A stretch of DNA of 64,000 bases from Atriophallophorus winterbourni (GCA_013407085.1 JACCGJ010013582.1:212051-276050); one strand, 5' to 3'. Counted from the stretch's first letter, positions 9,209-22,891 are shown. Notes: generated from the sequence alone by a model not told the origin. Translations and numbers: made by a program.

Positions 9209-12200
9209 CGATAAAAGTCACTACCTAATTTGGAAAATATAACAGCACTATTTATGACATCTGCACGATGATGATATATCTAAATTTGCCATTACATATA
9301 CCGTAATTCTTAATTATGCGTTCAGTTGATCTGCATTTCTGTCAATGAAAAGAATTTTCGAATTTTCACTTTGCAGAATATAATGGTAATAGCTAATCTG
9401 TTCAAGTTATTTATTCTATTAAATAGATTTTCACCCGCACGTACAGCCAATACTAAAGGCAGGTTAATGAATTTGAGTCTTAGAGCCATGTCAGCGGAAT
9501 GAAATTCTAAAGAGGATTTTACATTGCGTGAATACGTTCGTCTAATTTTTCATGAATTCGATTTAACAAAATGCATTGTTCGTACTAGATCTTACTAAAC
9601 GCATATAAGGTAGAACTCGTCCAAACAATGCATACATCGTAGGCACAACATTGATAAATGATTTCGTGCGTTCAAACGCAATTGATTGGTAGCAATTATT
9701 AGTCAAAATAAAAATTCGGAACTCTTTTCGGTTTCGATTTCTGAATTGAATGCGAAAGAAACAGGAAGCTTTCGATCTCATATTTTCACATGTTGATTAC
9801 CAGTCAAAACAGAGTCTCTTATGGAAGAAGGCTTAATGAGCTCAGATAACGAAAATAAAGAATAACTTTTTCTGCATAATCTGATGGTGCGATGAGCATA
9901 AGCAATTATTGCTAATCGAGAGGTTTCGAATGATATAAAGCATTTTATACGATGATGCTACGGAAGTGCATGAATTGACGAAACCTTAGGTGACGAAAAA
10001 TTATTATAGTTCATCCGTGGTTCGTTGCAGTAACACAATTAAACCGCGGTATTCATGTATCATTTCGATTTTAAATTATCCACTGTAAAAATTCTGGATA
10101 AACACACTATTCATTTTTCCACCTTTTGACCGCAAACAAACATTGACATGTTGTTGAATGCAGGTGGGATATTGACAGCAACACCATAATTTATATAAAC
10201 ACATCAACATGCTAGCGGATCCCGCAACATATAAGATCACCACAGTGCCTATATGCGAGTTACTTTTTGGATCATAAGTTGAAAACGTTTTGGTAATAAC
10301 GTTTTCCACTTGTGCCTACGTCGACTTGTTTCGATTACATCGTCGACAACTTGAAAATGTGCTACATGTAGTTAATTTGTTAGCAGCAGTTCCTAATATA
10401 AATATTTATGAAGCGTTGTTACACAGCGATCATCTGAGTAGAAGACTTTTAATCATGCGCTTTTGTAGCAAATGAGGGTGGATACGCAGGCCAAGGAATC
10501 TGGGCGTCAGATTATTCTATGTCAACACGTCAGGTGGCACGCATACGGGCCACATATTGTGCCTTTGTTCGAAGATTAACCACGTCCACAAACTAGTTGA
10601 CACACGCACATCTAATGTGTAGCGATTTATCCTTCAGATCAATATATTCAACAATTATAGCTTTTTACAACGAATCCCACAACACACGAAAAACCGATTG
10701 TTCAGAGGTGTTTATTATGCACAAAACAAGTTAAGAATCGGATGATTATATATAGTCAGAAATACTATCAAAACGGTGATCCTCAAGTAGGCTGTGGATG
10801 TTTTAATTTCAATCTGATTTCAATTTTTGAAATCTATGCTGATAGATTATATTAACTGCAGTAATAAATTAGACTGAGGTTGTTCCTATGAGAAATGTGA
10901 ATAAAAGTTTGACAAAGGCGACGGTTATAGAGAATCGATTGATTACATTATTAGTTTGTGAATACTTATCAAAAGTTACATCATACACACAAAGACAACC
11001 ACCATTTATTTATCTGCAATGTACTGCATTTTTAACATGCATCTTTATAATTTATTGATAGCGATCATACAGATTACAAGGAGAAATACTGCGGATAAAT
11101 ATGGTTGGCATTATTGTTAAAAACCTTCAACAGCGAATACAAGGAATTTCATTTTTTACAGTAATGATGAATAATTCACCATGGTTTGTGTCGCACTGAG
11201 ACAATAAAATATCATTCTGCGAAAGCAATAAATTGTCCAAATGTGTCGACGGACAGAAATTAAAACAATCAATTTTATTTTATGTTCTCAGTGAAATAAA
11301 ATTTTCTTCGAATTCAATTTTGAGTATATATTTGGGCTACAAGGAAAATTCACAAATATTACTCAATTGACTCGTGCATCGGATATTAATATGAAAAAAA
11401 TTAATTTTGGTAATATATACAATGATGCCGACGGTGTACATTAGAATGGAAGTAACATATTATGCATACTTTCATAATATGAGTTGTATATTGACGAACG
11501 TAATCTCAAAATACAAAATTTTGCGAACTGTAAAGTGTGAATGATTTTTACTTATATAAACCCTAAATTTCAAACTTATATCAATCAAGTTATGTATAAC
11601 AAAATGTGTGGCTTAAACACTAGATTATTGTCATTGTTTACTTACTGAGCCACAAGTGGTGAGAAGCAATAAAATCTTCCTCGTTATTCTGGTTTTCCCA
11701 TTTATTACACAGCACATAAAAAACATGCATAAACAACTAACGGTGTGAAAATACAAAATACGCATTTTTTGAAAGAACAGTGTGTTCTCTTGTAATATTA
11801 CTGCTCAGAAACGTTCGTTAATTATAACTGATTGAACGAATATATTAATATAAATGTTTGACAAAGCTTTCATAAGTTGTTTGATCAAGATTGAAGAAGC
11901 ATGATCGCGTCGGTGTAACCATTTATCTACGGTAATTGGATAAGTGTATTTCATGATTTTTTTGTTTATTCTGCCTAATTTTGATATAAATGAAACACAT
12001 TATTTATTTACATGAATCAGGTGCCAATGGCATACTGACAAGTGCACTTCGATGGTGACTGGATGTACCGACGGAAGCCACTGTGCAATCAACGGCTTGT
12101 GTGATGTGGTAACTATAGTTACTGTCAGTAGACAAAGGGTTAAAACCTACAAGAAACGAATTCTTATTTTGCCATATTATTTTTTTTCATCCAGAAATGT

Positions 12201-12949
12201 TCACCCGCAAACATCAAGTGTGCATCCAGCCTTAACATGTTTAAAGCTGCATTTCACAAGAATTATTCTTCGGTTCCTTATATACACAACCATTATTATA
12301 TTATATTGTGACTTCGATTATTTGCTTTTTGAACCGTTGAAATAATAATTATGTTAGACTAAACGATCTAGCGTATAATGCGACGCATCATCTCCTTCTG
12401 TATCATTATCCAGAAAGCACAATGCACCGACAGTTCTCGGCAACTAGTCAGTGAAACGTTCCACCTACAACTTTTTGAATGATTCATTATGAAACGTTAG
12501 CGATTTAACAAAGAATTTAATACGATTCTTTGCTTTGGTTCCCAGTCTTCGCATTATTTATCTCAATCTCAATTTGTTTTGCCTTTCTTTGAAATTTCTT
12601 CTCGTAATTTAAGCCATACATACGCTAAGTTTCTGAATTCGATTCTATTGTGTACAATACAATATTTTTACTTTAACGCAAGCAATGACGCGTTAAACAT
12701 AAGCAATGCAGGAACGCACATGCTCTTTTAGTTTAAGGCGACATATTCATGTCTCGACCGCTTCAATAACATGCTGAAACCCTGGTATTTGGAAACAAAA
12801 ACCTGTTTGATCAACACCGCTGCTCATTTAGTTTTCAACGAGCTAAGTGCAACAGCTGAATACATGACTACATGTTCGTCGGGTTTATCTCAATGCGGAA
12901 TTTCCTAGTGAAGCCAGTTTATTATAAAACTGATAAAAGTTGTTGAACG
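9209..12949. other. Long non-coding stretch
   Basis: No supported gene. Open frames near 10076-10309 (minus), 10290-10475 and 12052-12345 (plus) are short, lack family similarity and have no convincing splice partners. The segment around 10450-10750 is less AT-rich than its surroundings and may be an old transposon, but I could not assign it. Confidence 0.4.
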
Positions 12950-13110
12950 TTTAATAATGTGTTTTTAGTATCATGCGTGAGGTTATCACATTTTTTAACT
13001 GAATTGCTCAAAGAAGTACTGACCATTGTGATTAAATTTGTGTTTATTTAAAAGCAATTAGCAGTGATAATAAATGATGAAATGATGAATAAACTGTACA
13101 ACACCTGCGA
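12950..13110 (+). repeat. Broken start of a ~420-bp repeat array
   Basis: The segment at about 12970-13020 (GCGTGAGGTTATCA, then AATTGCTCAAAGAAG) matches the entry to the array at 42288-42340. It is followed by a degenerate copy of the unit core (TTAGCAGTG ... AATAAACTGTACAACACCTGCGAAAA) at about 13058-13110. It stops where CR1-like sequence begins, so the array was probably interrupted by that insertion and may resume near 19.1 kb. Confidence 0.5.
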
Positions 13111-13139
13111 AAATATTCATTGCTCATGATATACTAAAC

Positions 13140-16100
13140 TTCGTATATACTTCCTCAGAATAAGGAAAAGAAATAAAATCTCCACCTATCGTAAGTCACA
13201 CTTGCTGTGTGTCATTTGTGCTGACTTTCCTGAGCCTGATTGCATGCTCTTCAAAGACCGTCAAAAGCACAATGAATACAAATACAAGGAACATCGTGGA
13301 ATTATGAAACCTGAAAATATAGTGTCGTTAGCTTTAACTCGTTCAACTGGACGGGGTGATTAAGCTCATTAGGATGATCCGAGACAGTTGATAGTTAAGT
13401 TAGACAATAAGCGTGACCTGGGAAACGTACTACTAAATTCTTGTTAACTTCGGTCTAACAATACATTGAATATTCGTATTCATGCTGATATTCATGGTGC
13501 TAAAGGAGAAATATTAGATGCAACATGAAATCCCAATCTTATCATCCTCGGAGTTTCAGAGCTAGCAGAAAATCCTGAAGCTAACGAGCGAGTTGAGCAT
13601 GGCTACAGGCAAGGGAGTTTTATCGCTGATACTAATTTACTCTAGAAGGACGTTGTGGTTGATATTATCAGATTGCATTCCCCTGCGAATTACAATGGTA
13701 ATGGGCCATGTCCTCTGAATATAAACGTTTTGATGAGTTACATGGTTGATATTGTACATTTTAACTGAAAATGCTGGAAACACTAAATCCCAAAACGTTA
13801 TATCCTTAGCAATTAGAGAAATATTTATATGAATGCAGCTTACTCTAATTCAAATACTGTACTGATTAATGAAGTTCTATTAACTGAAAACAATAAATGA
13901 ATCTTTAGCTTGGACAAAAAATCACAAATCGAACGCAAATTCACAACAAATGACTCCCGAGTGTGGGTAAAGCCAGATAAAGAAATCTGTTTTCATCAAG
14001 AAGATTATTCGATTGCTCCTCTCAAATCGGAAAGCATGATATGCTACTGAACGTTTTAAAGAAGCAGATAAGTGCCACATTTTTTGAAGTGGGTTTCACG
14101 ATGATGCTTGTCCCAGGTTATGTTATCACACGACATCATACATCTTCACTAACTAAAACTGCTTTCGATGCCTCCATAACAAAGTTCGATGCTTGATATA
14201 AAAAAATTGCCAAAATTGTCCCTAGGTTTGCGGCAAAACGACTTCAGTTAATTGCAATTACGGAAACTTTGCTGAAACCAGATACCTACGATTGTGAGTT
14301 ACAGATTACTGGCATGCCATTGCTTAACTGAGAACTCGCAACACGTGGAGAAAGTGTGGCACTCTATTATGATTATAAACTCAAATGCAGAGAACTCAAG
14401 GTTTCTCAAGTCGCTATGGTGCTTGTTGACAACGACTACAGACAAACATAGCACAATCGGCGTAATTTGTTGTCCCTTAGCTGCCCCGCAAGTGTACAAA
14501 ACGACTCTACTCAACAATTAACGCTTCATTGGCTCGAGATATCATTATATAATCCTGATCTTGTGACACTCTGATCTGCCTAACTTGCTCAATTTTAACA
14601 AAAGTTTCAGGACCGCAAATGCTCCAATCTTCTAGCAACTCAGTGACAAAAATCCTTTTTAAAATCACTTGGAAATCAATATAAGTTACAGAAAGACAGA
14701 TATGCCTTCAATGCTCGATATGGTCTTGATAACAGAGGAAGACTCCGTTGACAACATGACATACGATTGTCCGTCATGTTCAAGGGACCATGTGGTCTTG
14801 AATTTTGACTATGCATGTTGAGCAGGGCGAACAACCAATGCAACGGAAATCATCAAAAATGTATGCTCATCTAAATTATTCAACGCCTAAAAATTTATTA
14901 ACGATTAGCATATTGGAAGCATAAGAGGAAAAGAGCAGTGGATTATCATGTTGACCACGCTTAACCGAGAAATCAACACTAACTCAGCATTCTTACCTAA
15001 ATAGTGTGAAAATGCATTTAGATTTAAAATCCGCGGTCGCTTCCGTGAATAGAATAAAATGCGAGATTTGGCTTGGAGAAACCATCGTCGGTTATCTACA
15101 GATACCACAAAAGAGACCTTTTGAAAACTTAGAAACCAGGGTTTTGAAATTATTGCTGGAGACAACATGAAGTATCAAGCTGATATAATGTCTAAAATGA
15201 AGCGGAATCCAAAGCTTTTTCGCCAGATTGTGAACCAGCATTATTTAGTGAAAATAGGAGTCTCTAGCTGACAGACGCCCTCTGAAAAGACCGCAACTGC
15301 AGCTGACATCGTGTAAGTTCTCTTGAAGTTTTTCGATACAGCATTTTGTCCGAAGAAAAGCGTATATATACAACTGAATCCAGAAACAACGCATCCCGTA
15401 CCATTGAACTCAATAATCATTACCAAAGAAAAATGGTGCTGGAGACTCTTCTATCGTTGAATCGCGGAAATTTCCCTGGTTGTGATAATATTACCTGTAA
15501 TATAATCAAGCTTTTTTGCACAAGTTCTATGCGGTCCTCTGACACAGTTATTTCGCGAAAGTGTCACACCGAAGGAATGGAAATCCGGTATAATTTCGAT
15601 GATTTCCAAATGATAGGTCGCGTTCAGACTCTGCAATATCCAAGGTGATCAAAAAGATCGTGACAAACATACTGAGCAAATACCTTGTACTAAAAGAAAG
15701 TATTTTCGAGAGCGCATCGCTGTTTTAGAGAGGGATCTTCCTACCTTACAAATATTCTCATCAACCGTGACGATTTGACCCGAAAAGTAGGGGTTAAGGA
15801 AACCATTCTTGTTTGTATTCTCGACATGTCTGAAGTATTTGATTGTGTGAACCATAGCATTCTCCTACAGAAATTGGAACGCTGTGGTTTCACCGGTAGA
15901 CTATTAGCTTGTTTACAAGATTAACTGATTTGTTTACTTTTTTGTTGACGGTGCTCTATCAAGTTCGGTAGCCATTACAAGTATACTGCCTCAGATATCC
16001 GTCCGCGAGCCAATCCTCTTTGCAAGTTGTGGCAATGACATACAGGTTCTCATCAAATGTAGGATCGTACTGTTCGCGAACGATAAAAAGTGTGGTCTAC

Positions 16101-17005
16101 GATTGAAACGTCCAACAGTGCGAACTGCTCATAAAGAATCTGAACAACCTTTAGGCTCGGTTCTCAAAAAATCGTCTACTTTCGTTTTCATAAGGTTAAT
16201 CATGGGAAATATTTGGAGTAGCCATATTTCCCTGGTAGGCACAGCGTTTCCTGGACCACAAAACTAAAGGTTTTGGGTGTGTTAATAAGAAACACTTTAC
16301 GGATGTCAAGTCAATGCAACTCCGTCTATTGCAAAACATCACAGAAATTGTCATTTCCAAATAGACGTTCCGGTAGGTTGTCAAGACAAACAATTCCCTG
16401 AATTATAAATATAAACATTAGGTCCACGATGGAATATGCAATTAGAGCATGTCTTGAAATGATTTCGCAAAATTGGGAAGATTATATTATCGAGCAACAA
16501 AACTTGTAACCGGAATTAGCCGGGAACGCTGACGATCTGATTTTAGTTTACAATATTTTGAATACCTCCAATCGCCTACAATATTGCTTTTTTAATCTAC
16601 GAGGCTCGCATAATACAATAGCTAGCACATTTACTCGAGATGTCCCTCTCTCGTGACTCAAATATAGACGACATATTTTGCCGGGCGAGTTTGATTTACT
16701 TGGAACAATCTACCCAATCATGTTGTAAACTTGCCAAACCATCAGATTTTCAAGAGACGTCTTGATGCCTCTTTGACCCTGAACCAGTGCATCGAACAAA
16801 ACTATATATTTTAACAGCATGCATCTACATTTGTCATGTCCTTTGGATTTTTACCCCATTCCTCAACTGCTCAGTAAGCAACCAAATCATATTTTTGTTT
16901 GTTATATCATTCGTACACTCCTCATTATTCTGTGTTTTTTTGTAAACCTATATGCTTTTTATTGACTATTGGAAATGAATTAAATTGAATTGAAATGAGT
17001 TATTG
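13140..17005 (+). mobile_element. Nearly full-length CR1-like non-LTR element, decayed
   Basis: Modules appear in CR1 order across broken frames. Near 13200 is a Cys-rich patch like an ORF1 zinc/PHD finger. An apurinic-type endonuclease block reads LIAITETLLKPDTYDCELQ from about 14250 and continues with an RGESVALYYDYKLK block. Next is a spacer of the WxxYRxxR kind. RT motif A, LDMSEVFDCVNHSILL, is near 15820. A C-terminal block, LILVYNILNT, is near 16540, followed by R.ILPGEFD..GTIYP (the usual HFFSxRVxxLWNxLP region). The 3' end is a run of short AATTGAA-type repeats at about 16972-17000, typical of CR1 tails. Many stops and frameshifts exclude a working protein. Confidence 0.75.
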
Positions 17006-17339
17006 GGTGTAAACTGAATTTTGTGCTCTATTACTTTCGAAAGTTACTCGGCACTCGCTGATATTTTTTATAACTTGATTCCGCTAGAACAGATCTATTG
17101 AGCTCAACCACTTTTAGTTTTTTGTAATCCATATTTACGAATTCCCTATTTTCTAATTGAGTTTGGAAATTTTGTGCGATTGCAAAATGTCTTGTGACTG
17201 TTTTCACTTGATTCGAAATGCAATCATCTGCACCATCTTTTGCTGAATTTGACGAGTCGTGTATCGTTTGTGTGTGACAGAAACAATGGTCACTGTTTAA
17301 CTCGGTACTTTGTACCCAATACATTACGATAGGTTCCCA
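17006..17339. other. Gap between two CR1-like elements
   Basis: A minus-strand open frame of 97 codons (17324-17031) lies here, polar and without recognisable similarity. It could be part of an older element. I do not call it a gene. Confidence 0.35.
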
Positions 17340-18900
17340 CGCGAACCCCGCAAATCTTTACCGTTAATCATTGGATAAGCGACACGTGTTTTCTCGCAAA
17401 ACAGCAAAGACCACATTCAAACATCAGACAACCTTGACCTCAACTACTATCGGATATCAAGATCAAATAATACTACGCCTGATTTGTGTCAAATTCGCAA
17501 AAATGGGGTTAGTCTGAAATCAAATGTAGTCATTTGTTATAAGTGCTCTACTGTGAAACACACTGATTGCGATAAAGTTTTGACTAAAAAGGCAGTAGTT
17601 TGTATAAATGAAGCCTAAATTCCAAGTGTCATTTATGCGTGCAGCGACACTAAAACAAAGCCGTTGAACAGTTCCTGGACGAATGTATTACAATCAGGAA
17701 AGCTATAAAATCGATTCAAATACTTATAAAACTCATCTCAAAAATTCTAGGAAACACTGAAGTCGAATGTAATTGCCCGCAACAATTCATTTGAAATTAA
17801 AACCAACCTAAAACCAAGCCTACATTCCGTACCTCTAATAGATTATTTACGGGAGACTTAACAGTGTAATCTGAACCAAGGTGCGGGAGAAATCCGGTTA
17901 ACTAGTGTCAAGCAGAAAAACTCACGACATTGGACAATGGTACAAGCCGTGTTCAACGATCGAAATGAGCTCCCTACTACCTCATTCAATAAGACGCCTA
18001 ATTGGACATTCCAATTTTTTCTATCTTGATTAACGCGTTTACTGAGAATAATGATCAGAAGTCAAAAAGTGATGGAAGACGTTTTTCTAAACTCTCACTT
18101 GCTCCGTACATAATCACAGACTGAATGTCGCATACAAGCTGATATTCCGTGGTTAGAGAGAAAATGTAATTCAAACGGTAAGAAAAAATCTGTTTGATGG
18201 ACTGTTGTTCCTATTGGTGGTATTGAACATACTAACACTTATTCAAGAAGTGAAATACAGTACCCCGATTAAAAAAAGTGGCTCTGAGCTGCCGAAAGTA
18301 TCAAAGCACAGGAGTTAGTCGTTGTGGATACTTTTAGAATACCTCGGTCACCAACCTCAAAATGTGACGAGCCAGAACCTCTGAAACATTTGTCAACGAA
18401 AGGTATAATGGAATCAATTAAAAGCAACAGGAAAGCGTATCATATGCATCTTCCAATGGATGTCAAAATGAGTAAACATAGAGTTTGTAAGCTGCAACCG
18501 GCCATTGAACCATGGCTTCAACAATAAGACTTGTTTTCGATTAGAATCAGTGTGCTAATGGCACGACAAATGACTGGTGTCCGAATGCCGTTGTTTTTAC
18601 AATCATGACTAATAACGGACAACTGCTTAAATGCTGAAATAATGCATTCTTACCTACACAGGCTGAATAGCAACACGTCTCCGGAGATGACGGAATCACA
18701 CCTACAATCCTAAGGTTATGCAGCAAACAATATTGCCAACTACTTCGTGATTCATTTAATCACTTTTCGAGGGAAGGCGGTGTAACGATTGACGGCAAGA
18801 GGAATCATAACACGCATTCACGAAGATAGAACTGCATAAATGATGAAAAATGCATTCCCACCAGTGGACGATGGTGATTGAGTACTTGCGTGTTACGTGG
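17340..18900 (+). mobile_element. CR1-like element, front half only
   Basis: A PHD-like finger (VICYKCSTVKHTDC, near 17530) marks an ORF1. Later, near 18360, EPEPLKHLSTKGIMESIKSN resembles the RNA-binding part of CR1/L1-type ORF1 proteins. Near 18550-18800 traces of the endonuclease start appear (WCPNAVVFTIMTNN, then REGGVTI, like the RGGGVAIY block). No RT follows: the element ends at a TA/TCTA microsatellite. A missing 3' half is unusual for target-primed insertions and implies a later deletion or rearrangement. Confidence 0.6.
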
Positions 18901-18916
18901 ACATATGAAAAACGTT

Positions 18917-19078
18917 ATATATATATCGTATTATATATATATATATATAATATAACTATATCTATATATCTATAACTATCTATCTTATATCTATATATTC
19001 TACTCTATATATATTCTATTATATCTCTTCTATATCTCTTCTCTCTCTTCTTTCTATCTATATCATATCTATATATAT
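18917..19078. repeat. TA/TATC/TCT microsatellite
   Basis: About 160 bases of TA dinucleotides grade into TATC and TCTTC-type runs (for example ATATATATATATAATAT, then TCTCTTCTATATCTCTTC). The low-complexity tract separates the truncated CR1-like element from the tandem array. Confidence 0.85.
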
Positions 19079-19089
19079 GGTCCTAATAC

Positions 19090-21015
19090 GAATATCCTAT
19101 TATGTTGTGGTACTATGAGCTCTTTTATATTATAAATTCTCAAATATTTTTGAATAGGCAACCACAACCGATTTTAAGGTTTACTTCACAACTGGCCGGG
19201 CAAACAAATCTTCTAAAATTTGTCAATCTATAGAGATATTCATAACAATGGGTCAAACGATAGAGGGTTGCCAATCTCGTAATAGGTGGGATAACAATGA
19301 TGATGGTGGAGGGTTTAACTCACAATCGAGAAAGTTTATATGCCCTACGGATAAGCTTTTATAAGAGCGAAACTCTAGTCCAGCGTTCCCAGTATGGAAC
19401 GTCAGGATCCAATTTTGTACATTTCAAAGACATTGTTACTAATAAGTAGTGGAAAAAATAATGAAAGAATTCTACATCACACGCGAAAAAATAGCAGTGC
19501 CCATGAATTCATTCGCTGTTATCTTACATTGTATCCGATGAAAAGAACTGACATAGAAATGAGATCAGTTGGGTGACCACAACAGTATTTGCTCCTTCAT
19601 GATTAGTCTCCATGGAAATGCCACTCTGAAGTGTTTGTATAGTGAAAGATTCGTAAACGCCTAATTTTGATCGGGCAAGCAGTGTACAGTAGCACACCAA
19701 GTAAGCACAGGGACATTAATTATGATCATAGCAGCTCAAAATCACACCAGAGGCAGAAGATATGCTCTTCGGATGAGCTCCACTAATTTCGAAAGTCGAG
19801 TAGAGCGCTTACATTATGGACCGTCAGGATCAAATTCAGAAACATGTCACAGTAAATTCTACTAATTGGTAGTGGGAAACTAATGAACGAATTCTACAAC
19901 ACACGCGAAAAACGAACCTGCCGATGAAAGTAATCGGTGTTAGCTGCGATGTTTGAGATTTGAAGACCTGACATGTAAATGAGATCGCCTAAGCGACCAC
20001 AACCATTGTCATTGTTACTTCATACCAGGTCGGGCGAACTAAGCATCTCAAATGTGCAAGTTTTGTAGAAGATTGATGAACGCTAAATTCCGATCGGTTG
20101 GAAACTATACGGTAGCTCGGATTGTAGAGCGTGTACTACAATGGTGATGATCACAGTTCCAGCTTACACTAGAAGCGAATTATACGCTTTACGTATGCAC
20201 TAAAATAACAGCTAAACTCGAAAACAGTGTTTGCATTATGGACTGTAAGGATTAATTGTGTGAATATCTCAAATGAATTGATACAGATGATTAGCGACAA
20301 AACGGATGAACTAATTATCTAACACTCGCGAAATACAACAGTGCGCATCTAATTGATCGGAAAGGCCTGGCATGTAAATCTTATCGGTTGGCCGAACAAA
20401 TCAGTTGTTGCTGCCAATGTAACGACATGTGGACGAACGGTAGACGCTAGTCCAGCTCGTAAGATTTGGGACAGCAATTGCGATAATAGCGGGTTGAATT
20501 CAAACAAGAGAAGGCGGATCTGCCCAGCTGATGATCCTCATTAAGAGCGAAACTCGGTTAAAGTGCTCTCCTTATGCACCGTCATGATTGAGTTTGTGAA
20601 TATTTCAAACGAATTTATGAACGTAATCCAGAAAAACAAAAGTACTAATGAGATTAATGATTAATGAGATCAATATCGACTGGTCGAGCTGACAAACCTA
20701 CTCAAATGTGCTAGTATAGAACAAGATTCATGAACGCTTAAATATACCTTATGGCGATCTACCAAACGTTTTACGGTAGATATGGTTTTTAGGCTTGGAA
20801 CTACAATGGTGATATTCACTGTCCTAAATCACACATGAGGTGGAGGATATTAACTGCTGATTTTCCTCAATAAAAACAAAACGCTAGTCCATTGCTGCCA
20901 ATATGGACCATGAGGATTAAATTTTGTGAATATTTCAAACAAATGTGCAATGAGGAGTAGCGACAAAAGTCATGAACGTAATCTACATCACCTGCGAAAA
21001 ACAACAGTGCCAATG
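19090..21015 (+). repeat. ~420-bp tandem repeat array 1 (about five units)
   Basis: A degenerate unit recurs with marks in fixed order: ATGGACCGTCAGGATCAAAT, GTGAATATTTCAAA, a (T)AGTAGTG..AACGAATTC core, ACACACGCGAAAAA, GAAGACCTGACATGTAAATG, GCGACCACAA, GTAGA..GATTCATGAACGC, then an ATAAGAGC box. The CGTCAGGATC mark falls at about 19403, 19818, 20240, 20582 and 20910, so the spacing is about 415-422 for complete units and shorter for the last two. No long ORF or transposon protein was found. It is satellite-like and of unknown origin. Confidence 0.7.
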
Positions 21016-21344
21016 AACATTTTCCGTGTTAGCTTACATTCTATGCTTTGGCTGGCTTCGTTTTGAATGGTATGGCTAGTAAAATCAAGTTGACTTTGAA
21101 AACAAAATTCATGTAATGCAGACGTGACCAATTAATTGCTTTTCGTTTTGGCAGGGAGATCTGAACCATTAACGAACATATGACATGAAAGCTGAAAATT
21201 GTTAACTCACCATGCATGTGTTTTAATCTGATCATATCGTGAATGAACAAGAGATGTAATATCTGATCTGGAATAAATCATTGTTCTTTAAATGCTGTAA
21301 ATCATGCTACGAAAGGGGAGCTTACGCGTGTTGGATTATGTTTT
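21016..21344. other. Short unassigned stretch
   Basis: No feature could be supported. A 69-codon minus-strand frame (21250-21041) has no recognisable similarity. Confidence 0.3.
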
Positions 21345-21475
21345 GTTATTGCTGTTGCTGTTGTTGGCCAACTTCGGTCAAATTTGACCATGAATGTACA
21401 AAACAATCGCACGAAGTTTCATGTTCTACATTTTTTCAAATGACTAAAATTTCTTTCACGCAACTTGTGGATTGA
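21345..21475 (-). mobile_element. Family Z 3'-terminal fragment
   Basis: The reverse strand shows the end of the zinc finger (LFSHLKKCRT in the relevant frame), the TTGTACATTCATGGTC block and a CAACAACAGCAACAGCAA tail at its 3' end. It is a strongly 5'-truncated insertion facing the opposite way to the 9.1-kb copy. Confidence 0.7.
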
Positions 21476-22300
21476 TAGGCAGAAATCAGTCGTTGGACTT
21501 CAATTGCAATTCGGTGCTTGATGTGTCATGAGACTCACCGGTTGTTCAAATGTTTTGCACAAGACTTTGTGACAATTCTGCGTTTCGAAATTCATCCTAT
21601 CAGCTGGACAGTCCTTGATCATCTTTGCGTTTGCTCTGAGGTTAATTTGGTTCAAAGTCACTGACACAGTTTGACCGTTCGCTTTTTGTCCGTACGTTGG
21701 ATCTAGTGATGCAGTCAAACATGTTTGAAGCCTGAAGTGAGTTGTTTGGCTGATGTGAGCGTTTAGTCGACAGGTCGTTGTGGCTGCTTTGGAATTATGA
21801 TTTTTATCATTTTTTTGAATAATCTAATATAACTCGGTAAACACTCGAGATAGAATACAGAAACAGCAATCAGAATACCGAGCTGAACGCGATCTTCGCA
21901 ATAACAACAACAACAAGCGTAGACTTGTTACCGTTGCGAAAATGTTTTGGCGCGTTATCAAACTAGGATATTTACTTCGATATGACAACTTTGATGGTAA
22001 TGAGTTGACAAGATCACTGCGAATAAATTATGATTCCCATTCTTGGAATGAGATGCATCTAACTGCTACAGCAGTTGTGAAATAATCTGCCGTTTAATAG
22101 TCATGATTTAACATGGAACATTTCTTCATCTAATTCCGTGTATAGAAATTTCAAGCCATTTGAGCAATAGAAAAATCCGTGTTTTCTCTCAAATTTGGAT
22201 CTAACAATTAGGTCGATGTTTAGTTATCCAATAAAAAAACGGCTGTATTCGGGTTTAGGAAGTTTTAGAAATCCTAAATAATTAAATTCTGAAAATACTT
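21476..22300. other. Non-coding stretch upstream of Ly6 copy A
   Basis: No supported gene. A 72-codon minus-strand frame (21718-21500) is unassigned. The similarity to the copy B upstream region begins only at about 22350. Confidence 0.35.
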
Positions 22301-22349
22301 CGCCGAAAACTTTGCATGAATAACACAGCATTTATGATATTGTTAAAGA

Positions 22350-22828
22350 ATTCCGAATGTGTGTAGCCTCCACTTATCAAAAATAACATTGGATTTATAT
22401 ACAAATTATCAGGTAAGATGAGGAATGAAAAATATGTCGACAATTTGCCAAACTTCAAAAAACGAGTTATTGGCTCCGCAATAACTATTTACAAGCCATC
22501 AGGACCGCATGCACTAGATGTATAATTTCGAACAGTGCGATTCTAATAAATCCATCACAGTCACTGGTTTCTATATCAAGAACATATCTCGATCTATCGT
22601 TGTAGGAATTAAATTACAGCAAAATACTCTTGCGTTTTTGTCAAAGCAACTGTCTTTTGATTTGTTGGATCACGTGCATTTGAAATAATTAATAAGATCT
22701 TAGACTGTGGCGTCACAAGTTTACGCAAATGACTCGAATTTGTACACGTTAAAGGGCGAGATGCATCACCTGGTTTACCCTTCTAAACCACGTGACGCAA
22801 AATGAAGCAACAAGTATCCCTTATAAAT
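22350..22828 (+). promoter_or_regulatory. Duplicated promoter region of Ly6 copy A
   Basis: This is similar over several hundred bases to 54980-55458 upstream of copy B. CACGTG E-boxes lie at 22671-22676 and 22789-22794, a GCGTCAC element and a TTACGCAAAT block lie between them, and the TATA-like TTATAAAT is at 22821-22828. Box-to-box spacing (118) and second-box-to-TATA spacing (27) are the same in both copies. Which factors bind is unknown. bHLH-type factors are the usual readers of CACGTG. Confidence 0.55.
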
Positions 22829-22891
22829 CGAGCATATTTGTGCAAGCTCATAAAGTATATCATCCATAAAATTGAACATAACGTATTCGAG

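Noticed and set aside
10076..10309. 77-codon cysteine-containing frame on the minus strand as another Ly6 exon
   Set aside because: The cysteines do not follow the Ly6 spacing, there is no CC....CN block, and no partner exons were found.
12052..12345. 97-codon plus-strand frame
   Set aside because: No similarity and no promoter or splice context. Looks like chance in AT-rich DNA.
17031..17324. 97-codon minus-strand frame as a host gene
   Set aside because: Sits between two retroelements, has no recognisable domain, and may be old element sequence.
19090..21015. The 420-bp array as a gene cluster or CRISPR-like array
   Set aside because: Units are far too long and continuous for repeat-spacer structure, and contain no shared long open frame or RNA-gene hallmarks.
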